Below, piece by piece: positions 6,615-13,909 of a DNA stretch of 15,685 nt (the stretch's first letter is position 1; each line of letters begins with the position of its first letter). The stretch is from Fimbriimonas sp. (GTDB taxonomy: Bacteria; Armatimonadota; Fimbriimonadia; Fimbriimonadales; Fimbriimonadaceae): positions 1-15,685 of the forward strand of contig JAUJNV010000088.1 in the NCBI GenBank assembly GCA_030447945.1. The letters are read 5' to 3'. The translations under genes were made by a program, and so were the position numbers. The notes under the pieces were generated by a model. It worked only from the letters and a program-made list of their open reading frames with translations, did no database searches and was not told the origin of the DNA.

Positions 6615-7535
6615 GTGTAGCGGCGGTTTTCCGAGCAGGCGCGGAGGGTGGTCTTTTATGCGCAGGAAGAAGCCCCGCAGAAGTTCGAGAGGTGCGTCTC
6701 CACCCGACACTTGCTCCTAGGCTTGTCGAGACAACGACGGCCTCGCCTGCAATGTGCTAGTCCAGACTTGGAGTGCCGCCCCACCTCGTCCGTAACGAGG
6801 TGAATCAACACCGCACGCGGATGTCCGTCGGCGGGACATGACCGCCACGCCCCGCGCGAAGCTATCATCGACTTGGCGTACGACGGGGCGCGCGGGCTCA
6901 CTAACAATTACATCGACACGAACCGCCTCCTGCTGGGCCATCATCCAAAAAAGGAAGGCGACGGGCTCGCGGGACGGGTGCTGGAGAAGCTGGGCGTAAG
7001 GCTGGAGAAGGCAAGGGAGGCGGCTATCGCGTTGCAGAGACGAGGCGGGAGTGAAGCGTCCGGGCGAGGAGCCGATGGTAGTGACTCCACACACCGCCAC
7101 GGAGTAGCGCGGAAGCCAGCGCGAACGGGGCGGTGGCACTTCGCCTACGAACTGCTCACCTTATCGACGGGGGCGGTATGCCGTGGACCGGCTGTGCGCG
7201 CTCATCCTGTCGCAAGAGGAAGAAAACCTTACCGGGCTCGGCTTCGTCGGGACCACACCTCGTGTCGTTGCGATCTTCCTCGAGGATCGCCCTCGTACAG
7301 CCACCCCGAGTCTGCCGATCTGCCCGAGGAAGAGCAAAATCTCTCGGAGGGTTTTCGAGCTTGCCGCGCAGGAGGCGCTTCTCTGGGACAGCCGGTGGGG
7401 CCGCGCCACGTCTTACTTGCGGCCCTGGCCGTAGGGAAAACCGCGACGGCGAGGCCTTCGCTCGAGTCGGCGTCGGGGCGGAAGGGCGGCTCCCGGAAAG
7501 CGATGGCCACGGTTTCGCCCCCCGCCGGTGCCTAG
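6615..7535 (+). pseudogene. Stand-alone Clp-N-like protein, copy 2 (frameshifted, stop at codon 2)
   Basis: A diverged tandem paralogue of the preceding gene with the same layout. GTG 6615 is followed by TAG where copy 1 has TGG (Trp); after it the frame reads RRFSEQARRVVFYAQEEA, clearly a first Clp-N helix. Next come CVSTRHLLLGLSR and DNDGLACNVLVQ (shifted), a DMTATPRAK linker near 6835-6860, a second repeat with LTNNYIDTNRLLLGH and LAGRVLEKLGVRLEKAREA (about 6895-7020), a poorly readable middle, and a third repeat with EEEQNLSE, GQPVGPRHVLLAALAV and GAEGLRKAMATV-like residues (about 7325-7510). The end after SPPAGA is TAG 7533-7535, in the same place relative to repeat 3 as in copy 1. No ATPase module follows. 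If the sequence is right the gene is dead; if it is error-prone, both copies may be functional. Confidence 0.75.
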
Positions 7536-8897
7536 CGGGATTCCGGGCTGGCCTGGGCTCGGGGCGCGTCGGAGGCCTTCGCCGACTTCTTCCGCCGCTC
7601 CACCGGTGCCGCTACCGCCGGCGGGGCGACCAACGGGCGGCCTCTTCTCCTCGAGACGCAGCGCCGTCGCGCGCTCCTCAGCGCCGGGGACACCGGCCAG
7701 CACCGTCCCCTCCGCCCAGTAGCTGTCCAGGAACTCGGACGAACGCGGTTGTACACCGCCAGCGTTGCGGGCCAGAACATCCCAATGGCCGTCGAAATCT
7801 GCGCGGAGGCGCGCACCGCGTTCCGGACGGTCTGCGAGCGCTGAGGTCCTGGAGGACGCAGGAGGCGGAAACGAGGACGAGATCGTTCGCGAGCTCGAGG
7901 TCCCCGTCTGGTTGTCGTGGACCACCTCGCAGAGGCCGCCGGCGTCCGGCGGCGGCGACGACGAAGGCGCCGGCGGCCATCGCCTCGAGCGCGACGATCC
8001 CGAGACGCTCGTACAGGGGGAAGGAAGGCGGCGACGTCGACGATGCGGAAGGTCTCGTGGAGGTCGCGGCCACGACTGGAAGCCGGCGAAGCGGACGCGG
8101 TCGCCGGGGGCCGGTCGGTCGGCGAACACTTCGGCGTCTGGTGGTCGCCCTTGCCGACGAGCACGAACTTCACCTTCGCCTCCTTGCTCAGGACGACGTT
8201 CGCCGCGTTCGGAGGACGTGGATCCCCTTCTCGCGGACGAAGCGGCCGCAGTACATCACGATCTTCTCGTCTGGCCTGGCGAACTGGGCGCGCCGAGCGG
8301 CGCGTCCTCGTCCTTCCACTCGAACTCGAACTTCTCCGGGATCACGCCGTTATAGACGACGTCAAGGCTTGTCGAACGGAACGTTAAGGTCGCACGACCT
8401 CCCGGCGCATATGAAATCCGAGCAGACGATGACGCGCCATGCCTCATGGGTAAGCCAGTACTCCTGCTCGTGGATGTAGCGCGAGGTCTCGCTCCCGAAT
8501 GCCCCCATGGCGCCCCTCCTCCGTCGCGTGCGGTGGCGATCATCGGGGGCTTGTGCTCGTACTTCAACTCGCGCGCGGAGGTCGAGCGAGCCAGTCGTGG
8601 GCGTGAAGATGGTGGGCTGGCCGCCGCGCCAATCCTCCAGCAACCGCGCACCCGTCTCTCCGTGGCGACATTGAGCAGCCAGATCTGGTGGAGAAAATCC
8701 TTTGGCTCCTCGTCGAGATGGACGCGGGTGGATACTACGCCCTTGTCCGTCTGTTCGTCCGCTTGCGCCCGGGGTCGCTGGTGACGACGTGCACCTCGAC
8801 ACCGAGGCCGCGAGCGCCTGGGAAGGTCTTGCACGTGCGGGCTGATCACCCCCCACGATGCGGAGCGGTGCACTCCCAGGACAGCATCATCACGCAT
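7532..8897 (-). pseudogene. GT4-type (group 1) glycosyltransferase, frameshifted
   Basis: Cytosolic retaining glycosyltransferase with GT-B fold that uses a nucleotide-sugar donor; the acceptor is unknown. Reading 5' to 3' on the minus strand across frames: VMMLSWE plus a glycine-rich RIVGG loop and ISPHVQDL (about 8893-8830), GVEVHVVTSD, WLLNVATERRVRG near 8670, IHEQEYWLTHEAWRVIVCSD (about 8480-8410), DVVYNGVIPEKFEFEW (8363-8315), KIVMYCGRFVREKGIHVL (about 8270-8216), KVKFVLVGKGDH (8182-8147), and the nucleotide-sugar EX7E motif YERLGIVALEAMAAG (about 8015-7970). An Ala/Pro/Lys-rich tail leads to a TAG at 7534-7532. Length is about 450 codons. It follows the BrkB-like gene head to tail with slight or no overlap, so the two probably form one transcript. 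Confidence 0.75.
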
Positions 8898-8899
8898 GG

Positions 8900-9813
8900 T
8901 GCCGTGATTGTGCGCGCTCGCCGGTTGAGGATTACAGTGGAGCGGAGGTGCAGAGGCTGGTTTTTGAGGCTCCCCGTACTCGGCGCGTAGGTGTGGGTCA
9001 TCTCGACGCCGAAAAAGTAGATCTGCGACGTGTAATAGATCCACGGAGATCACCCACTAAGGCGCCGCCGGACCATAGGCGTTCAAAACGCCGGCAGGGG
9101 CGAAGTGGTAACTGAGCAGAAACTTGCCGAGGGCGACGCCCACGGCGGCGACGATAGCCCCTGGCCAGACGTCGCGCCAAGCGACGCGGTTCCGGGGCAG
9201 CTTCTTCGGCGAGACACCGAAGGCGCCGATGAACACAAGCACCGTCGTGAGGATGCTGAGGTACTGAAGGCCGGGGAAGCCGCCCGCGTAGCGCGCGGCC
9301 AACCGATCCAGGGTCGAGGGCAGGCCAAGCCAGAACTGACGCTGCCGAAGAAGAGGACGGCCAGAAAGGCGGTGATTCGGCTGAGAGCACAGCGCGGATC
9401 GTAGGCCGGTCTGCTTGATTCCCAGATCGTGTTCACCGCGTCGTCGCTGGAGAAAGAGGTTGGACGCCCCAACGGCGATGAGGCTGAGGATCGTCGCCGT
9501 GAGGCGCCTGCGTCCCGGCCTGGGCAGCAGCCGGGAGGGTATCTAAAAACTCGGCAACTGCCCATACACCCAGTTCTTCGTTTTCCCTGCAGTTCTCCTC
9601 GGACGCGCTCGCAACAGATCGTCCCGCGCACTTGTTCGCCGAGGAGTAGCTCGCTCCCGCCACGGCCAAGACGAGCAGCGGCGCGAGCGATAGCACCGCG
9701 TAGAAGCTGAACGCGGCCGCCAGACGTGGCATTGTCCTCCGACCAGTTGGCGAAGGTCTTCATGAGGAGCGGGCGCAGCCGCGCGACCAGGAGCTTGCGG
9801 GGCGAGGTGCCAT
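8900..9813 (-). pseudogene. YihY/BrkB-family inner-membrane protein, frameshifted
   Basis: The family (once mislabelled ribonuclease BN) consists of polytopic inner-membrane proteins of about 280-320 residues with uncertain transport or envelope function. Reading on the minus strand: KLLVARLRPLLMKTFANW then SEDNA (about 9794-9728), RLAAAFSFYAVLSLAPLLVL (from about 9727), a break-rich section, DDAVNTIW near 9435, then a clean membrane stretch with YLSILTTVLVFIGAFGVSP, DVWPGAIVAAVGVALGKFLL and FAPAGVLNAYG (9302-9060), and the last helix WIYYTSQIYFFGVEMTHTYA from 9043, all hallmarks in the right order. The most likely start is ATG 9813. The stop is hidden by shifts near 8900-8868, where the glycosyltransferase begins. 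The gene is divergent from the exonuclease-ligase pair. Confidence 0.75.
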
Positions 9814-9901
9814 GCCGGACGCAATGCGAACTCTGGGCCTTCGCCCGGTGTTCCTGCTAGGCGCCCTACGGAACACCAGCCGAAGAGCCGCTCTGACGAT
9901 C

Positions 9902-10949
9902 ATGCGGCGCGGCGATCCGGAGTTGCTGGACCTCACCGAGAAGGGCCTCTACTGCGCGGCAGGCGACTTTTACATCGACCCGTGGAAGCCCGTGGAACGG
10001 GCGGTCATCACCTGCACATTCGGACCACGCACGGTGGGGGATGGGCCGCTATCTCTGCTGCCGGGAATCGAAGGGTTCTCCGGCTCCGAGTGGGGAGGAC
10101 ACCCGAGGGTCGACGCTGAGCTATGAGGAGCACTCACGATGAGCGGCAGAGATCAGCCTCCACCCGCCGGGCATATCTGGGATCGGCGCAGGGTGAGGAT
10201 GGAGCGTGCAGGGAGGGTTTTCGTCGTGTCGAGCGACTACAAGGCAAGAGCCGATGCCACCTGCACCGCCTTCGAGCCGGTGCCATGCCACACGTTCGTG
10301 ACGGAATCGACGTTCGGCCTGCCGATCTACCGTTGGCCAAGCCAGACGGCGGTGTACGGGCAGATTGGAGAGTGGTGGCGGAAGAATCGGGGTCGGGTAA
10401 AGCGTCCCTTCTCATGGAGTTTACGCCTCGCGGGGAAGCGCAGAGGGCACTCGCGGGACTCGACCCATCCATCGGCCCATCTTCTTGCACGACGCCGTGC
10501 AGGGGCTCACAGTGGCGTATCGGGAGCAAAGACATCTAGCTACCTTCCTCGTCGCTTCGGTCGGGGGAGGTAGGGAAGGGATTCGAGTGGTCCAGGGGCG
10601 CTCATCCTGGCCCCGCCCAGCGCCAGTACACCCTGGCTCCGCCGGTCCAGCGACCACTCGACCGCCTTCATGTGCTCCGGCTGGATGGCGATACGAGGGC
10701 CCGGAGGAGGCGCGCCGTGGACCGCGGCTTCGTGCTGAGCGACCATGTGGACTGGCCGTCCTCTACTCGGTGCGATTGGGGCGACGGGCGCCGAGGAAGT
10801 GTGGGTGACTCATGGATACGGCACGGTAGTGGCCGGTATCTCGAGGGCGGGGACTTCAGGCGCGGGTGCCGACATTCTGGGAGGGTGAGCAGGACGGAGG
10901 AGGTGAAGCGGCTGAAGATGCGTCGGAAGCAGGAGAAGAAGTCTCTTGA
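9902..10949 (+). pseudogene. Ligase-associated beta-lactamase-fold exonuclease, frameshifted
   Basis: Metallo-beta-lactamase-fold nuclease of the type annotated as putative exonuclease, DNA ligase-associated; predicted cytosolic DNA end processing with the adjacent ligase. ATG 9902 gives MRRGDPELLDLTEKGLYCAA, then GDFYIDPWKPVERAVIT. The metal-binding motif reads AHSDHARWGMGRYLC from 10014 after a shift of about two bases that hides the first His. Later pieces: HPAGHI-like residues and SSDYKARADATC (about 10228-10265; family form SGDYK), CHTFVTESTFGLPIYRWP (about 10285-10340), VYGQIGEWW, QRALAGLDPSIGP (about 10441-10480), HDAVQGLTVAYRE, GALILAPPSA, RGFVLSDHVDWPS (about 10720-10760) and EEVWVTHGYGTV (about 10793-10830). 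An acidic tail and TGA 10947-10949 are the likely end. The ligase starts 30 bp later. Confidence 0.78.
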
Positions 10950-10979
10950 AGACGCCTTGACATCGGGAAGAGAGGGCTG

Positions 10980-12714
10980 ATGAAGTTTGCCGCGCGCTGT
11001 GCGGCGCGATCATTCCTGGCAAGACGGGTGAAAAGGTGCAGGCGATGGCGGACTACTTCGGGTCGCACCGCCGCAGGACGCGGCGTGGGCGATCCACTTT
11101 CCTCGTCGGCCGACGCCCAGGCGCTCGTCCAGCTTGCCCTAAACTGCCCAACTCTGGTCTGCGGCAACGGCGAGGAACTCGGCGTGGCTCTTCGCAGTGC
11201 TACGACGCTGTCGAAGTCTGGCCGAGACGGTCGCCTTGGTCATCGCACCTTCACGGGATGCATCTGAAGAAACTCTGTCAGCGGCTGTAGCATCTCAAGG
11301 ATTCTGAAGAAGCTGGCGGTGGCCTTCATCAATGGGTGCAGGAGCGGCTCCTGCTGCTTCCTCTTTCCGAAGAAGGACAGCGAGCTCTGGAAAAAGGCGT
11401 GGCAGCTTGGACACCCAGGGGGCTCGTGTTCAACAAGCTGATGCAGGCGCCTTCGCGCGTTGACGTCTCCCAGGATCTGGTGGTGCAGGCGCTGGGGTTC
11501 GCGAGCGGCGTTCCCCGCGGCCGTCATCGCGCACCGCCTCATGAGCGACTGGATGCCAACCGGCGACTTCTATCGATCGCTCTTTGCCGAGGAAACGGGA
11601 GCACAGACGCGAAGCCGCCTTTATCCGTTCTGCCTGGCCCATCCACTCGGGGGCAGCCCGGACAGCCTGACCTCGATCGAGGGTGGCACGCCGAGTGAGT
11701 GGGACGGGATTCGCGCCCAGCTCATCCGCCGCCGGGGCGGTCCTTCGTATGGTCGCGGGGAGAAGAGCTCATCACGGACCGCTGAAGATCGTGGACGTGT
11801 GCGACGCGCTGCCGGGGAACTGTGGTAGACGGCGAGATATTAGCCTGAGCCGACGGGCGGCCGCTGCGGTTCATGGAGCTTCAAAAAGAGGATCGGACGG
11901 AAGACCCTGACGAAGAAGATCCTCGGGAAATTCCGGTGGTGCTGGTGGCGTTCGATCTGCTGGAGCATCGAGGCGAAGACGTTCCAGGAGGCCGTACCGC
12001 AGGCGAAGAGATCTCCTGGGCAGCTGGTGGACGGGCTTCGCGTCCGGCAGAGCCACCTGCCGAGCCTTGAAGGACAAGCAGTGGTGCCCGGACGGACACG
12101 CGGCTCGCGGTGGAGTCGAGCGCTGAGGAGGATGAGCGGCCCGAAGGCCGTTCAGGTGAGGCGGGGAAGCCCAGGTCTTGCCAGCGGCGACCCGGCTTCT
12201 GCTCTCTTCAACGGTCGAAGCGGCAGGCTGGGAAGAGCTCGCACCGCTGTCTCCAACTCACAGAGGAACTGAATGTGGAGGGGATCATGCTCAAGCGTCT
12301 GGACTCCGCCTACGTGGTGGGGCGCAAGAAGGGGCTTTGGCTGAAGTGGAAGATCGAGCCCTTATCGGTGGAGCGCGGTGTTGGTGTACGCCAGCGAGGG
12401 GCGGAAGAGGCGTCGCTCTACACGGACTACACGTTCGCGCTGTGCTTTGAAAGCTAGTGGTGTTCGCGAGCTTATTCGCTCACCGACGAGGAGATCCGTC
12501 GCATGGATAGTTTCGTGCGGCGCAATACCATCGACAAGTTCGGCCCGGTAAGAGCCGGTTAAGCCTGAGCTCGTCATGAGCTGGGCTTCGAGGGGCATCC
12601 CAGCTCTCGAGCCGGCACAAATCCAGGCTCGCCGTTCGTTTCCCCCGCATCCTCCGATGGCGGCGACAAGCAACCCGAAGACGCCGACTCGCTGGAAGAG
12701 TGCGCGAGAGATAA
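10980..12714 (+). pseudogene. ATP-dependent DNA ligase, PP_1105-like, frameshifted
   Basis: Joins nicked DNA through a lysyl-AMP intermediate; this subfamily typically sits next to the MBL-fold exonuclease, as here. ATG 10980 (MKFAA) has an AGAGGG a few bases upstream. Pieces in order: VQAMADYF, VQLALNCPTLVCGNGEELGV (about 11127-11186), QERLLLLPLSEEGQRALEKG (from 11339), DVSQDLVVQAL, VIAHRLMSDWMPTGDFYRSL (from 11523) and TGAQTRSR. Motif I should read KWDGIR, but at 11694-11712 it reads EWDGIR, with a two-base loss removing the catalytic Lys codon. Motif III is VVDGEILA (11822-11845) followed by TGA where Trp is expected; then RFMELQK, REIPVVLVAFDLLEHRGED, motif IV VEGIMLKRLDSAYVVGRKKG (about 12275-12334) and motif V LWLKWKIEPLSV. 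The OB-fold end shows LYTDYTFAL, MDSFVRRNTIDKFGPVRA and SSRHKSRLAVRFPRILRWR near 12600-12660. End uncertain, near 12714. Confidence 0.8.
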
Positions 12715-12730
12715 CCGCCGGTGGTGCGGC

Positions 12731-12761
12731 GGGAGTGCGCGAGGAGGCTTCGCGCACTCCC
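12731..12761. terminator. Bidirectional hairpin between ligase and rimM
   Basis: GGGAGTGCGCGA (12731-12742) and TCGCGCACTCCC (12750-12761) form a perfect 12-bp stem with a 7-nt loop. It lies in the 59 bp between the converging ligase and rimM genes, so it can end transcripts from both sides. Neither side has a strong T-tract; AAAAAT follows shortly on the plus strand. Confidence 0.7.
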
Positions 12762-12773
12762 CGAAAAATCGCG

Positions 12774-13244
12774 CTAATCTTCGCCAGGCTTCGCCGCGAG
12801 GATGAGCTCGACCGTAATCGTGCCGCCGTCGAGGTCCACGTCCTTGACGAACTCCTTCACCGCGGGGATCATCATGTCGCCACCTGCGGACGTCTTGGGC
12901 GAGAGGGAATGACATCCTCGACCGACCCAAGCTCCTCGCCCGCGGTGCTGATCACACGCAAGCCGATGAGGTCTTCGAGAGAATGCTCATCCTCCTCAAG
13001 CTCGACTTGGATGTCATCGAAACGGTACTCCACTGGAGCGCCTCGGCGGCGGAGATGTCGTCGATGCCCTCCAACCCCAGCGGGGGGCGCGGCCATCGTA
13101 GGCTTCGACGGCGACCCACCCCGAGGAGGAGAAGCTGCGTGCCTTGTCGAACCGGACAAGGAAGTCCGTCATCGGCTCGACCTTCACCTGCCCTTTTGTG
13201 AGGCCAGCTCCGACGATCCTCCCCGATCCAGACGGTTTCAGCAC
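12774..13244 (-). pseudogene. rimM: RimM, 16S rRNA processing protein, frameshifted
   Basis: RimM binds S19 and helps mature the 30S head. The order of pieces on the minus strand is exact for the family: GRIVGAGLTKGQVKVEPMTD and FLVRFDKA (RimM N domain, from about 13223), VAVEAYDGRAP, EGIDDISAAEALQ after a shift near 13075, then the PRC-barrel part VEYRFDDIQVELEEDEHS and LEDLIGLRVISTAGEELGSV (about 13031-12918), and after another shift MMIPAVKEFVKDVDLDGG and TITVELILAAKPGED ending at TAG 12776-12774. At least three shifts split about 157 codons. The start is probably GTG 13244. Its position after khpA matches the usual ffh-rpsP-khpA-rimM order, which supports the call. Because RimM loss is costly in bacteria, sequence error is likelier than real inactivation. 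Confidence 0.85.
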
Positions 13245-13264
13245 CCAGGCGTGGTCAAATCACG

Positions 13265-13297
13265 AGAGGCACGGGAGCGATCTGCCTCCGTGCCTCT
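13265..13297 (-). terminator. Hairpin between khpA and rimM
   Basis: On the minus strand AGAGGCACGG (13297-13288) pairs with CCGTGCCTCT (13274-13265); two further pairs form inside if one C is bulged. It fills the 66-bp gap between the khpA stop and the rimM start, the only such gap in this operon. The following bases (CGTGATTTG) have no T-run, so attenuation or an RNA-processing site is as likely as full termination. Confidence 0.5.
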
Positions 13298-13310
13298 TCG
13301 TTAAGGGCAA

Positions 13311-13550
13311 CTACTCGGTGACGATCTTGACGAACGCCTTCTCGCGCGACTTGGCGGCGACGGCGCTGTCGACGCATCGAATGGCGCTAACCACGCGGCC
13401 GCTCTTACCGATCACTTTGCCCACGTCGTCGGGCGCCACGTGCACGAAAAACGTGCGCGCGCCCATCTCCGTCTCTTCCTCGACCTCTACCTGATCGGGG
13501 TTTTCGACGACCGAGCGCACGAGCTCTTCGACGAGGGGGGCGTAGGTCAC
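13311..13550 (-). CDS. khpA: KhpA, KH-domain RNA-binding protein
   Basis: Small single-KH RNA chaperone (YlqC family) that acts in the cytosol, often with KhpB, on mRNAs and small RNAs linked to cell size control. The 79 residues are the normal length. The N-terminal helix PLVEELVRSVVENPDQVEVE (5-24) is typical, and the RNA-binding loop is VIGKSGR (46-52), a GxxG motif, followed by VVSAIR and the final EKAFVKIV strand. The start is GTG 13550, overlapping the rpsP stop in GTGA (13550-13547), consistent with coupling. The rpsP-khpA-rimM order is widespread in bacteria. Frame is intact. Confidence 0.93.
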   Translation of the reverse strand: MTYAPLVEELVRSVVENPDQVEVEEETEMGARTFFVHVAPDDVGKVIGKSGRVVSAIRCVDSAVAAKSREKAFVKIVTE

Positions 13551-13894
13551 TGGGCGCCCTCTTCGGTCGGGGCGGCGGTGGCCGCGATCGGCGAGGTCCG
13601 CTTGTCGAGGTAGCCGTAGACCTTCTTCTGACTCGGCCTCTGTTCGAGGAAGCGGGGAAGGATGCCGACCTTGTTCAAGATGTAGGCGGTCGTCTCGGTC
13701 GGCTGCGCGCCGCTCATCAGCCAGTGGATCGCGCGCTCCTCATCGACCTGCATCACCTTCGGCTGGGCGACCGGGTCGTAGGAGCCGATCGTCTCGATCA
13801 CGGCGCTGTCCCGTCCCGCTGTGCTCTTTGCAACCACCACGCGGTAGTAGGGGCGTCCCTTCGTTCCGATTCTCTTCAGCCTAATCTTGACCAT
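13547..13894 (-). CDS. rpsP: Ribosomal protein S16
   Basis: Structural protein of the 30S subunit. The N-terminus MVKIRLKRIGTKGRPYYRVV is diagnostic, followed by VVAKSTAGRDSAVIETIGSY, DPVAQPKVMQVDEERAIHWL and SGAQPTETTAYILNKVGI. At 115 residues it is somewhat longer than the common 80-90 and ends in a low-complexity Ala/Thr/Glu tail, seen in several phyla. ATG 13894 lies 15 nt after the ffh stop, with only a weak GAGAAA as possible ribosome-binding site. It overlaps khpA by 4 nt at its 3' end. Frame is intact. Confidence 0.97.
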   Translation of the reverse strand: MVKIRLKRIGTKGRPYYRVVVAKSTAGRDSAVIETIGSYDPVAQPKVMQVDEERAIHWLMSGAQPTETTAYILNKVGILPRFLEQRPSQKKVYGYLDKRTSPIAATAAPTEEGAQ

Positions 13895-13909
13895 TTATTC
13901 TGTTTCTCG

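Larger units (their letters stand above)
5002..13244. other. Indel-dense stretch: every gene frameshifted
   Basis: From inside feoB to the start of rimM no gene of recognisable family has an intact frame, on either strand, although all are readable piecewise with conserved motifs in order. Genes on both flanks (653-4998 and 13311-15685) have no visible frameshift. Some shifts are consistent with shortened homopolymers: CC at about 5010 in feoB, and GG at 9728-9729 in the membrane-protein gene where four G would restore the frame. At least two breaks instead look like substitutions turning TGG into a stop (6618-6620 and 11846-11848). Low consensus accuracy over one bridged segment is the favoured reading; genuine decay is not excluded. 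Confidence 0.75.

Noticed and set aside
5540..12714. Many short new proteins (60-130 codons) from individual open frames
   Set aside because: They are pieces of frameshifted known genes or antisense shadows; conserved motifs cross from one frame to the next.
5500..13000. Insertion sequence or phage remnant as cause of the broken genes
   Set aside because: No transposase or integrase motifs, no terminal inverted repeats with target duplications, and no gene is interrupted by foreign sequence.
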